From NCBI GenBank assembly GCA_963784425.1, contig CAWARM010000007.1, positions 280,084-344,083 of the forward strand: a stretch of 64,000 nucleotides of DNA, written 5' to 3'. Under the pieces are notes generated by a model. The model had not been told where the DNA came from and did not search any database. It saw only the letters and a list, made by a program, of their open reading frames with translations. This stretch comes from SHZL01 sp963784425. GTDB taxonomy: Bacteria > Pseudomonadota > Gammaproteobacteria > Xanthomonadales > SZUA-36. Positions 24,727 through 32,793 of this stretch are shown here, in pieces. The translations under genes and the position numbers were made by a program. The stretch's first letter is position 1. Each line of letters begins with the position of its first letter.

Positions 24727-25780
24727 GGGAGCCCCTCGCCGCTACCTGTTCTACACGGAACAGAATTACTGCTATGGAATACTGCGCCCGGTGCAAAACG
24801 TTCTGCTTGCTCGTGGCGATGAAGTGGCCTGGCTTCCCGTGGGCCGGGATTTCGATCGCAGTGATTTCCGCGCAAACGAACGGGTGTTTGCCAGCGCGGG
24901 GGAGGCAATCAACTGGCAGCCTTGTGCGGTAATGGCTCCCGGTAACTTCGTGCCTTCCTTCATTCCGGGCATCAAGGTCATGGTGACGCATGGCCTGATC
25001 TCGGAAAAACGCCGCAAGAAGGATGGGGTAATTTATTCATTCATCGAACGAGGTTTGTTTGACCTCTACATCACCCACGGACCCAATACCACGCAGCGGT
25101 GGCTGGAAATGCAGCAGGCTGCCGGCTATTTTGAAGTTGCCGAATGCGGCTGGTCCAAGTTGGATCCGCTATTTGATGGCAGTCTCAAGAGGACTCCAAG
25201 CAGTCGCCCGGTAGTTTATTTCGCCTCGACTTTTTCTCCGCGCCTCACTGCGGCCCCTGCACTGGTCGAGACGGTACGCTCGCTGGTGAAGGAGAAGGAC
25301 TGGCGGTGGCTGGTGCATTTTCATCCCAAGATGCCGACACATATCACCGACAGGTACCGGGCGATTGAATCTGAGAAATTGCATGTGATTCAAGGGCACG
25401 ACACCTTGCCCTTGCTGCTGGATGCGGACGTGTTGCTGTGTGACACATCCTCGATCATTTCTGAATTTGCCGTGCTGCGAAAGCCAGTGGTCACCTTTCG
25501 CAACCTGGCACCCAGGCCATACATGATTGATGTTGCAAGCCCCGCCGGGATCGGGCCGGCACTGGAGCTGGCTATAGGCAAACCTGCCGCAATCATGCAG
25601 GCCATTGATCAGCATGCTCTGGCTACGCATCCGTGGAATGACGGGCGCAGTAGTCAACGCATAGTGGCTGCTACTGACCGCCTCGTTGAGCAGGGTTTAG
25701 GCCACTTGAAACCCAAACCGCGAAACCTGATCCGGCATTTGAAGATGCGCATGGACCTGGATTACTACCGGTTTTTCTGA
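24719..25780 (+). CDS. CDP-glycerol glycerophosphotransferase-like protein
   Basis: 353 residues in the GT-B-like CDP-glycerol glycerophosphotransferase/UDP-GlcNAc 2-epimerase-related fold. Clues are VMVTHGLISEKRRKKDG in the middle, HFHPKMPTHI, and the nucleotide-site segment LLCDTSSIISEFAVLRKPVV, the counterpart of the D-x-S-S-x-x-x-[DE]-[FY]-x-x-x-x-[KR]-P-V pattern in TagB/TagF. There is no TM segment. It would transfer a glycerol-phosphate or related group onto a surface glycan. No other polysaccharide genes are nearby. It follows the sorbosone-dehydrogenase-like gene by about 50 bases and may be co-transcribed. Confidence 0.75.
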   Translation: MNGGAPRRYLFYTEQNYCYGILRPVQNVLLARGDEVAWLPVGRDFDRSDFRANERVFASAGEAINWQPCAVMAPGNFVPSFIPGIKVMVTHGLISEKRRKKDGVIYSFIERGLFDLYITHGPNTTQRWLEMQQAAGYFEVAECGWSKLDPLFDGSLKRTPSSRPVVYFASTFSPRLTAAPALVETVRSLVKEKDWRWLVHFHPKMPTHITDRYRAIESEKLHVIQGHDTLPLLLDADVLLCDTSSIISEFAVLRKPVVTFRNLAPRPYMIDVASPAGIGPALELAIGKPAAIMQAIDQHALATHPWNDGRSSQRIVAATDRLVEQGLGHLKPKPRNLIRHLKMRMDLDYYRFF

Positions 25781-25806
25781 GCAGAAGGAGCAGTTTGATG
25801 GCGCTA

Positions 25807-25823
25807 TGCACTTTTGTGGTGCA
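25807..25823 (+). promoter_or_regulatory. NtrC-binding site upstream of glnA
   Basis: TGCAC-TTTTGTG-GTGCA is a perfect palindrome of the NtrC enhancer type (GCAC N7 GTGC). A weaker site, TGCAC-TGTGAAT-GGGCG, is centred 32 bases (about three helical turns) downstream at 25839-25855, the usual geometry for cooperative NtrC dimers. The site lies about 175 bases upstream of the sigma-54 promoter. Confidence 0.85.
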
Positions 25824-25985
25824 CTTTGCTATCATCAATGCACTGTGAATGGGCGTTGCTGCCTTTTGCGCGATTTACAGGGCGCGGAAATAACTAAAGC
25901 TCTAGAAAGTAGCGGCTAATTTCACCAAAAATCTGTGAAAATGAAGCGAAAATCCAATTACTTAAGAAAATTTGGATTACGAGGG

Positions 25986-26003
25986 TTTGGCATGAGACCT
26001 GCA
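25986..26003 (+). promoter_or_regulatory. Sigma-54 promoter of glnA
   Basis: TTTGGCATGAGACCTGCA has GG at 25989-25990 and GC at 26001-26002 separated by exactly ten bases, which is the invariant spacing of a -24/-12 sigma-54 promoter (TGGCA-N-TGC). Transcription would start near 26014, leaving a leader of about 65 bases before glnA. With the NtrC box upstream this predicts nitrogen-limitation control by the glnL/glnG pair in this window. Confidence 0.85.
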
Positions 26004-26078
26004 TTATCAGTCTGATCACCACCAACTTACCCATTTTGTACTAATCCATTTCGTACGGCTATCGAGGACAAGAGGAAA

Positions 26079-27488
26079 ATGAGCGCTGAAAAATTACTGA
26101 AAACACTCAAGGACAAGGAAATAGAATTTGTAGACCTGCGCTTTTGCGATACGCGCGGAAAAGAACACCATATCAGCCTGCCCCTGACAGCGGTTGACGA
26201 AGACCTGTTCGAAGAAGGCAAAATGTTTGACGGCTCCTCGATTGGGGGTTGGAAAGGCATCGATGAATCAGACATGGTGCTGATGCCGGATCCTGCAACC
26301 GCTGTTGAGGACCCGTTTGCACGGCACAAATCCATGATTATCCGCTGTGACGTCCTGGAGCCTCATACCATGGAAGGCTATAGCCGTTGCCCCAGGTCCC
26401 TGGCGAAACGCGCCGAGGCCTATCTCACATCCAGTGGTATTGCCGACAAGGCTTACTTCGGCCCGGAGCCGGAATTTTTCGTATTCGACGATGTGCGCTT
26501 CAGCAATGGCCTGCATGGCTGCTCCTACGAGATTGATTCTGAGGAAGGCGCATGGAACTCTTCGGCCGAGTATGAGGGTGGCAATAGCGGACATCGTCCC
26601 GGTGTAAAAGGCGGATATTTTCCAGTGCCACCGGTGGATTCATTGCATGATTTACGCGCCGAAATGTGCCGTGTGTTGGCGCAAATGGGCCTGGGCGTTG
26701 AAGTACACCACCACGAGGTAGGAACTGCAGGACAGTGCGAGATTGGCACGCGATTCTCAACCCTGACGCATAAAGCGGATGAAATCCTCATGCTCAAGTA
26801 CGTTGTACACAATGTGGCCCATGGCGCCGGGCAGACGGCTACATTCATGCCCAAACCTCTGGTGGGTGACAATGGTTCGGGAATGCACGTGCACCAGTCC
26901 CTGGCCAAAGGCGGCAAGAACCTGTTTACCGGTGACGGCTATGGCGGGCTTTCGGATACGGCACTGCACTACATAGGCGGCATTTTCAAACACGCCCGTG
27001 CCCTCAACGCTTTCGCCAATTCAACTACCAACAGCTATAAACGCCTGGTGCCCGGCTTTGAAGCTCCGGTTATGCTCGCCTATTCGGCGCGCAACCGTTC
27101 GGCTTCATGCCGCATTCCCTTCGTCGCCAATCCCAAGGGCCGCCGCATTGAAATTCGCTTTGGTGACCCGGCAGGCAACAGCTACCTGATTTTTGCTGCA
27201 ATGATGATGGCCGGGCTGGATGGTATCGCCAGGAAGATGGACCCCGGCTCGCCGATGGACAAGGACCTCTACGATCTGCCCCCGGAGGAAGCCAAGGCCA
27301 TACCGCAAGTATGCTCCAGTCTTGACCAGGCTCTGGATGCGCTGGATGCCGACCGGGAATTCCTCAAGGTGGGTGGGGTCTTCAGTGATGACCTGATCGA
27401 TGCCTATATTGCTTTGAAAATGCAGGAAGTTACCCGTTTCCGCGCCAGCACACATCCGGTTGAGTTTGAAATGTATTATTCGCTATAG
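26079..27488 (+). CDS. glnA: Glutamine synthetase type I
   Basis: 469 residues, full length for GSI-beta. It makes glutamine from glutamate, ammonia and ATP as a dodecamer in the cytosol. Visible hallmarks are MFDGSSIGGWKGI, YFGPEPEFFVFD, HHHEVGTAGQCEIG-type (VEVHHHEVGTAGQCEI), NGSGMHVHQSL and RIEIRFGDPAGNSYL. The adenylylation loop has Tyr398 (MDKDLYDLPPEE), so activity is probably tuned by GlnE/GlnB. The start follows AAGAGGAAA. Transcription is predicted from the sigma-54 promoter at 25986 under NtrC. Confidence 0.97.
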   Translation: MSAEKLLKTLKDKEIEFVDLRFCDTRGKEHHISLPLTAVDEDLFEEGKMFDGSSIGGWKGIDESDMVLMPDPATAVEDPFARHKSMIIRCDVLEPHTMEGYSRCPRSLAKRAEAYLTSSGIADKAYFGPEPEFFVFDDVRFSNGLHGCSYEIDSEEGAWNSSAEYEGGNSGHRPGVKGGYFPVPPVDSLHDLRAEMCRVLAQMGLGVEVHHHEVGTAGQCEIGTRFSTLTHKADEILMLKYVVHNVAHGAGQTATFMPKPLVGDNGSGMHVHQSLAKGGKNLFTGDGYGGLSDTALHYIGGIFKHARALNAFANSTTNSYKRLVPGFEAPVMLAYSARNRSASCRIPFVANPKGRRIEIRFGDPAGNSYLIFAAMMMAGLDGIARKMDPGSPMDKDLYDLPPEEAKAIPQVCSSLDQALDALDADREFLKVGGVFSDDLIDAYIALKMQEVTRFRASTHPVEFEMYYSL

Positions 27489-27535
27489 ACTGCTGGGACC
27501 GCCTGATTCAACACCTGCCTGTCCCGGAAGAAATG

Positions 27536-27561
27536 CCTGCCCTGCACTGTTGCAGGGCAGG
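27536..27561 (+). terminator. Strong hairpin after glnA without T-tract
   Basis: CCTGCCCTGCA and TGCAGGGCAGG form an 11-bp perfect stem around the loop CTGT, 48 bases after the glnA stop. No run of T follows, so it is not a canonical intrinsic terminator. It could be an attenuator, an mRNA-stabilising end or a bidirectional pause structure between glnA and the DUF4124 gene. Confidence 0.5.
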
Positions 27562-27591
27562 TGCAATTCCACGCTAACAGGAGCCGCAATT

Positions 27592-28212
27592 ATGGACAAT
27601 GGCATGAACAAGGGACTGACGTTAAAAGCTGGCATGGCTGCCGCGATGGCTCTGGCCTGCACCCTGTACTGCGTATTTGCAGTGGCAGAGGTTTATAAGG
27701 TGGTGGACGCGGAGGGAAACGTTACCTACACCGATCAGGCTCCGGCCGATGGCGCTGCACCCATGAAGTTGCCGGAGCTTTCCATCATCGATACCGATTA
27801 TCAGGAAAAAGCGCCCCAGAGTGATGTTAGCGCGGGTACTGCGGACCCTGCGGTACCCGCCGCGCTTACGCCGCGGGAGTTGCGCAAGCTGTATAAGGAT
27901 TTCCACATCACCCGGCCACTGGCGGAAGAAACGTTTTGGGGTACGGCCAACACGGTGGTGGTCAGCTGGGGTAGTTCAGCTGCACTTAAGCCCGGCATGC
28001 AGGTGCGGGTTTTCGTGGATGGCACCGCACAGGAGGGTGCCCAGGACGGCATGCTTGCGTTGACCCTGGACCGGGGCGAGCACACCGTGTACGCCGATTT
28101 GCTGGATGACAAGGGCAGGAAGGTAGTAAGTACAGAAAAGGTTACGTTCTACATCAAGCAAGAATCCGTTGGCGCAAACGCGCCAAGACCGACACCACGC
28201 CACGGAACTTGA
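27592..28212 (+). CDS. DUF4124 domain-containing exported protein
   Basis: 206 residues from the ATG at 27592, which is preceded by CAGGAG. A signal peptide (AAAMALACTLYCVFAVA) leads directly into the DUF4124 segment (EVYKVVDAEGNVTYTDQAP). The C-terminal half is a beta-rich domain (TVVVSWGSSAALKPGMQVRV, LTLDRGEHTVYADLLDDKG). The gene conventionally sits between glnA and glnL in gammaproteobacteria; no activity is established. Its TGA overlaps the glnL TTG start, suggesting translational coupling. Confidence 0.85.
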   Translation: MDNGMNKGLTLKAGMAAAMALACTLYCVFAVAEVYKVVDAEGNVTYTDQAPADGAAPMKLPELSIIDTDYQEKAPQSDVSAGTADPAVPAALTPRELRKLYKDFHITRPLAEETFWGTANTVVVSWGSSAALKPGMQVRVFVDGTAQEGAQDGMLALTLDRGEHTVYADLLDDKGRKVVSTEKVTFYIKQESVGANAPRPTPRHGT

Positions 28213-29327
28213 ACCAGCCAGTCCGCCCACAAGCTGTAGCCCCATTGCAGGAGACAATCCTGGATTTGATGGACACAGCCGTCATCAGCCTGGACGGGTC
28301 CGGTCGTATCCGGTTGATGAATTCCGCGGCTGAGCATTGCCTGTGTGTGGGCCGCGAGCGTGCCCTTGCCCGGCCACTTGCGGATGTCGCGTTCATTCCC
28401 CAGGAAATGCTCGCAGCAGTGCGGCAATGCCGGGCAGAGGGGTCCGGTATGCGCTTGCACGAATTGGAACTCGCAGGCGGACAATATGATTGCACGGTGC
28501 AGCCAGGCGAACAGGGTATGGTGTTGCTGGAATTGCAAAATCTGGAATGGGAGCGCAAACGCCATCGACTGGAACAGCGCGAGGTGCAGACCGGGCTGCT
28601 GGAGCTGTTAAGCCGAAACCTTGGCCACGAAATCCGCAATCCGCTGGGTGGCATTCGCGGGGCATCGCAAATGCTGGCCAGTGAACTTGCCTCACCGGAA
28701 ATGGCAACCCTCGCGCGGCTGATCATGCGGGAAGTTGATCGCATTGATGAATTGATTCTGAGTTTTGGACAACCGAAGCTGGCGCAAAAACCGGTACAGT
28801 TCTATCCACTGCTGGACGAGGTCATCGGCCTGGTTGAGATTGAATTTGGCCAGCAGGCCGTATTTGAGCGGGATTTCGATCCCAGCATCCCCTTGTTCCC
28901 GGGAGATGCGCTGGCCATTCGACAGGTGTTGTTGAACCTCATGCGCAACGCCATGCAGGCGCATTCGACCCGAATCGTTATCCGGACTCGCGTGGAACAT
29001 GGCGGAGCATTGCTGCAATCCACCTCTACCAGCCTGCTGCGGATTGATGTCATTGATGACGGGGAGGGGGTACCGGAATCCTTGCGCAACCTGCTGTTTC
29101 TACCGCTGGTGACGGGTAAACGCAATGGAACCGGACTGGGACTCGCTTTATCCCAACAGATCGCGGCTGCCCACGGCGGGCTGTTGACCTATGAACCGGT
29201 TCGTGCCGAGCCCGGGGGCGGCAGCCGGTTCAGTCTTTACCTGCCGTTGGCCCGCCACGTTTCCGACCCGGCGCCGGAGACCATGCCGGCGCAGGATGGC
29301 GCAACTGCAATGGAACCCCGGCCATGA
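28209..29327 (+). CDS. glnL: Nitrogen regulation sensor kinase NtrB
   Basis: 372 residues. An N-terminal PAS domain (LDLMDTAVISLDGSGRIRLM) precedes the dimerisation/phosphoacceptor region with His140 in NLGHEIRNPLGGIRG, then the N-box (LLNLMRNAMQAH), G1 (DVIDDGEGVPE) and G2 (GTGLGLALSQQI). NtrB phosphorylates or, with PII protein, dephosphorylates NtrC. The TTG start overlaps the DUF4124 stop; an ATG at 28269 is the next option. The stop overlaps glnG as ATGA. Confidence 0.95.
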   Translation: MNQPVRPQAVAPLQETILDLMDTAVISLDGSGRIRLMNSAAEHCLCVGRERALARPLADVAFIPQEMLAAVRQCRAEGSGMRLHELELAGGQYDCTVQPGEQGMVLLELQNLEWERKRHRLEQREVQTGLLELLSRNLGHEIRNPLGGIRGASQMLASELASPEMATLARLIMREVDRIDELILSFGQPKLAQKPVQFYPLLDEVIGLVEIEFGQQAVFERDFDPSIPLFPGDALAIRQVLLNLMRNAMQAHSTRIVIRTRVEHGGALLQSTSTSLLRIDVIDDGEGVPESLRNLLFLPLVTGKRNGTGLGLALSQQIAAAHGGLLTYEPVRAEPGGGSRFSLYLPLARHVSDPAPETMPAQDGATAMEPRP

Positions 29328-30787
29328 CCCAGCGCCCGGACATCTGGGTGGTGGAAGACGATGAGGCCATTCGCTACGTACTGCAGCGTGCGCTCAGCCG
29401 CAGCGGCTACGAGGTTCAGTGCTTTGAAACTGTGGCGGACGTGAGTCTCGCCCTGGGGCGGGCGACACCGCGAGCCATCCTCACGGATATTCGCTTGCCC
29501 GATGCTGACGGTCTGAGTGTCCTGGACTTGCTGCAGCGCCAGGGCGTCACGGTACCTGTCATTGCCATGACGGCATATTCCGACCTGGACCAGGCGGTCA
29601 AGGCCTTCCAGAAGGGTGTATTCGATTACCTGCCCAAGCCTTTTGATCTGGACCAGGTCATTTCCGTTGTTGCCAGGGCCGTTGCGCCCGGGTCACTGCC
29701 GGCGGACCAGGCTGATGAATCTGCGGACAGCCAGCTATTGGGTGAATCTCCGGCGATGCAGGAAGTATTCCGCACCATTGGCCGGCTTTCGCGTTCCGAC
29801 ATCAGTGTCCTGATAACGGGTGAAACCGGCACGGGCAAGGAAGTGGTGGCGCAGATGCTGCACCTGCATAGCCCGCGTTCCAGACGGCCATTTATTGCGC
29901 TGAATACAGCTGCCGTTCCTGCAGAACTGCTGGAATCAGAGTTGTTTGGCCATGAGCGCGGTGCCTTCACCGGCGCCCACGCCCGGCGCGAAGGGCGATT
30001 CGAGGAAGCTGCTGGCGGCACGCTGTTCCTGGACGAAATCGGGGACATGCCGCTGGCGCTGCAAACCCGACTTTTGCGGGTGCTGGCGGAGGGCGATTTC
30101 TACCGCGTGGGTGGCCGCGACCTGTTGACCGCGGATGTACGCATCATCGCGGCAACGCACCAGGACCTTGCAGCCAAGGTTCGGGACGGCAGTTTTCGCG
30201 AAGATCTTTACCACCGGCTGAATGTGATCCGCATTGCTTTGCCGCCTTTGCGCCAGCGTGCGGAGGATATCGGCTTGCTGGCGCGGCGGTTCCTGCACCT
30301 CGCTGCTCGCGAACTGGGGCTGGATGAGAAGCGTCTCAGAAAAGACACGCTTGCCACCATGGAGAAGTTCCACTGGCCTGGAAACGTGCGCCAGTTGCAG
30401 AACATCTGCCGCCAACTGAGTGTCATGGCGCCGGCGGAAGTTATTTTTCCCGAAGACCTGCCCGCCGAAATTTTTTCGGTAACGGCTGGACAAGCCGCGG
30501 ACCTGGAATGGCCGGACGAACTCAAGCGCTGGGCCAAAGCGGAATTGAGCGTGGGTGGTGAAGACCTGGTCAACCGCGCACAAATCGAGATGGAGCGGGT
30601 GTTGATCGAATGCGCCATGGAACAAACCGGCGGTCAGCGCATTCGCGCGGCAGAACTGCTGGGCCTGGGTCGCAATACCCTGACCCGCAAGCTCAAGCAA
30701 ATGAGCGATGCGCGAGATGGGCATACAACAACTGTAGTAGAGGACGATGCGCCGTCCCAGCAGTTTCAGGTGGCGGGACGCACCTGA
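29324..30787 (+). CDS. glnG: Nitrogen regulation response regulator NtrC
   Basis: 487 residues. Receiver domain with phospho-acceptor Asp55 (ILTDIRLPDADG) and Lys in DYLPKPFDLD. The AAA+ domain has an intact Walker A (GETGTGKE), the sigma-54 contact motif GAFTGA (GHERGAFTGAHARREG) and Walker B (GGTLFLDEIGD). A Fis-type HTH ends the protein (QRIRAAELLGLGRNTLTRKL). It should activate glnA through the 25807 box. Its 3' end overlaps the convergent dtd gene by 22 bases. Confidence 0.96.
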   Translation: MTQRPDIWVVEDDEAIRYVLQRALSRSGYEVQCFETVADVSLALGRATPRAILTDIRLPDADGLSVLDLLQRQGVTVPVIAMTAYSDLDQAVKAFQKGVFDYLPKPFDLDQVISVVARAVAPGSLPADQADESADSQLLGESPAMQEVFRTIGRLSRSDISVLITGETGTGKEVVAQMLHLHSPRSRRPFIALNTAAVPAELLESELFGHERGAFTGAHARREGRFEEAAGGTLFLDEIGDMPLALQTRLLRVLAEGDFYRVGGRDLLTADVRIIAATHQDLAAKVRDGSFREDLYHRLNVIRIALPPLRQRAEDIGLLARRFLHLAARELGLDEKRLRKDTLATMEKFHWPGNVRQLQNICRQLSVMAPAEVIFPEDLPAEIFSVTAGQAADLEWPDELKRWAKAELSVGGEDLVNRAQIEMERVLIECAMEQTGGQRIRAAELLGLGRNTLTRKLKQMSDARDGHTTTVVEDDAPSQQFQVAGRT

Positions 30788-31245
30788 AGCCAGAACGTCA
30801 CTGGTCCGTTGTTGACCAGGCTCACTTTCATGTTGGCGCCAAAGCGACCTGTTTCGACCACGCGATGTGCCCGGCGGGCTGACTCAACTACTGAGTCAAA
30901 CAGGCGTTTAGCCTCGGCGGGTGGCGCGGCGGAAGAGAAGCTGGGACGGTTTCCACTGTTGGTGTCGGCGGCAAGGGTAAATTGCGGCACCAGCAGTAAT
31001 CCTCCTTCTGATTGGGCGAGATCAAGATTCATCCTGCCCTGCTGATCATCAAACATGCGCCACGCCAGCATCCGTTGAACCAGGCGCTGTGCCTGCTCTT
31101 CCCCATCACCCTGTTCGACACCGATCAGGGCCAGCATGCCATGCCCGATACGCCCGACCAAATTGGTCTGTGGCGTTGTTGCACCCGGGACCATGTCCTC
31201 AATGTGTACGGCAGCCTCGCTCACCCTCTGCAGTAACGCGATCAT
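30766..31245 (-). CDS. dtd: D-aminoacyl-tRNA deacylase
   Basis: 159 residues; normal family length is about 145, the difference being a short insertion after the N-terminal strand (DMVPGATTPQTN). The enzyme hydrolyses D-aminoacyl-tRNA. Signatures are VPQFTLAADTNSGNRPSFS and the Gly-cis-Pro motif in LVNNGPVTFWLQV, which gives chiral proofreading. It is convergent with glnG and shares 22 bases with its 3' end. Confidence 0.93.
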   Translation of the reverse strand: MIALLQRVSEAAVHIEDMVPGATTPQTNLVGRIGHGMLALIGVEQGDGEEQAQRLVQRMLAWRMFDDQQGRMNLDLAQSEGGLLLVPQFTLAADTNSGNRPSFSSAAPPAEAKRLFDSVVESARRAHRVVETGRFGANMKVSLVNNGPVTFWLQVRPAT

Positions 31246-31296
31246 GCAATTCGTTGCCGCCTGGCCTGCATCGCGGTATGACTCGCTGCCCGGGCC

Positions 31297-32676
31297 CTAT
31301 TTGCCCGTTCCCGATCCTGTTGTCGTTTTGGGATCGATACCCAGTGCACGCAATTTGCGATACAGGTGAGTGCGTTCCATGCCTACTGACTCGGCAAGTT
31401 TACCCACGCTGCCGTTGGCCAGCTGCAGTTGGTAACTGAGGTACTCCCGCTCGAATTGCTCCCGCGCTTCGCGCAAGGGCAGTTTGAAGATCTCCAGGTG
31501 GCTGCCGACGGTGGTTGGCTCAGCGGGACTCTGGCGCAATGCCTCTTCCACCTCGTTAACGGTTACGTCACCCTCTCCCCCGAGTATGAGCAGGCGCTGA
31601 ACCAGGTTACGCAATTCGCGGATGTTGCCTGGCCAGCTGTGATTGCGCAGCCGGTTCAGGGCAGACACGGAAAAGGAACGATAAGGCAGGCCCTCGTGAT
31701 TCGGAAACCAGTCTGCATAAAAGCGCACGAGGTCAGGTACGTCATCGGGGCGCTCGCGCAGAGAAGGAATGGCCAGCGCCAGCACATTCAGGCGATAGTA
31801 AAGCTGTTCCAATGAAGGTTCGCGGTGGGCAAGATCAACCAGGTCCGCGCTGCCGCTGGCTATCACCCTGCAGTTCAGCGGGCGTCTGCCGGCGCCTCCT
31901 TCATGCGCAAACTGGCCGGATTCGAGCACCTGGTTAATGATTCTGCGTGCTTCAGGGGGAATGCGCTGTATTTCGCCCAGGAACAGCGTCCCGCCCATGG
32001 CGAGGTCAAATGCACCGGGCTGCCCGTCGTTTGCACGGTCCTGTCCAAGCAGATAGGTGCGCACGTTTTCCCCTTCCAGCCGGGAATGATCGAGTACGAC
32101 AAAATCGCCCTTTCGCCCACTCCGGCTGTGGATGAATCGCGCCAATGCTTCCCTGCCGTTGCCCGATTCGCCTGTGATCAGCACCGGAGATCCGTGCTGT
32201 GCTGCCTGCTCTGCCTTGCTGCGCAGGATCTGCATCACCGGACTGTTGCCGACCGGCTCTGATGGAAAAGCGGGCACCGGCCGCCGCGCAGTCTCGCTGC
32301 TGCTGGCACGGGACGCGAGGGCCTGGCTCACGATGGCCAGCAGTTTCGCCAATGAAATGGGTTTTTGTACGAAATCGAATGCACCCAGCCGGGTGGCTTC
32401 CACTGCCGTTTCGACGGAACCGTGACCGGACATTACCACTACCGGGCAGGGCAATCCGGTGCCGGCTGACCACTCTTTCAATAACAGGATCCCATCGACA
32501 TCGGGCATCCAGATATCCAGCAGAACCAGATCAGGGGTCTTGCGGGCAAAGGCTGCGCGCGCAGCTTCCCCGTTTTCCGCCACCGTCACCCGGTAGCCTT
32601 CGTCCTGCAGAATCTCCGAGACCAGATCTCGAATATCCGGCTCGTCATCTACCACCAGGATGTGTGCTTGGGACAT
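31297..32676 (-). CDS. NtrX-like response regulator with degenerate AAA+ domain
   Basis: 459 residues from the ATG at 32676. The receiver is intact (VVDDEPDIRD, phospho-Asp in VLLDIWMPDVDG, Lys in DFVQKPI). The central domain keeps the AAA+ outline (SWPGNIRELRNLVQRLLIL) but Walker A reads GESGNGRE with Arg for Lys, the sigma-54 contact region reads LLGQDRANDGQPGAFD with no GAFTGA, and Walker B reads GGTLFLGEI with Gly for the key Asp. A Fis-type HTH is present (VGKLAESVGMERTHLYRKL). ATP-driven sigma-54 activation is therefore doubtful; it may act as an ordinary DNA-binding regulator. The ntrY-like kinase lies upstream on the same strand. Confidence 0.88.
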   Translation of the reverse strand: MSQAHILVVDDEPDIRDLVSEILQDEGYRVTVAENGEAARAAFARKTPDLVLLDIWMPDVDGILLLKEWSAGTGLPCPVVVMSGHGSVETAVEATRLGAFDFVQKPISLAKLLAIVSQALASRASSSETARRPVPAFPSEPVGNSPVMQILRSKAEQAAQHGSPVLITGESGNGREALARFIHSRSGRKGDFVVLDHSRLEGENVRTYLLGQDRANDGQPGAFDLAMGGTLFLGEIQRIPPEARRIINQVLESGQFAHEGGAGRRPLNCRVIASGSADLVDLAHREPSLEQLYYRLNVLALAIPSLRERPDDVPDLVRFYADWFPNHEGLPYRSFSVSALNRLRNHSWPGNIRELRNLVQRLLILGGEGDVTVNEVEEALRQSPAEPTTVGSHLEIFKLPLREAREQFEREYLSYQLQLANGSVGKLAESVGMERTHLYRKLRALGIDPKTTTGSGTGK

Positions 32677-32697
32677 GGGAATTTCCTGTGAGCCTTT

Positions 32698-32721
32698 GAT
32701 CAATATGCACCAGAGGCTCCC
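32698..32721 (-). repeat. Dispersed GGGAGCCTCTG element upstream of ntrX-like gene
   Basis: On the minus strand the 118-base gap between the ntrY-like stop and the ntrX-like start contains GGGAGCCTCTG followed by GTGCATATTGAT. Related copies occur at 52778 (GGGAGCCTCTGCTCAATTTG) and 55289 (GGGAGCCTCTGATCCATTAT). Confidence 0.6.
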
Positions 32722-32793
32722 TTGATGTTGCGTCGGCGCAACATGCTACTCCAATCCGGCTGGCCTGCCTAGCCGGAACCGCAGGAGTTGTGC

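Noticed and set aside
23556..25780. Sorbosone-dehydrogenase-like and CDP-glycerol-transferase-like genes as members of the vWA/FHA locus
   Set aside because: They lie after a 230-base gap, on the other strand from the lipoprotein, and have no domain link to the system. The shared start-repeat pattern alone is not enough.
27536..27561. Canonical intrinsic terminator after glnA
   Set aside because: The stem is strong but there is no T-tract, so it is kept only as a hairpin with moderate confidence.
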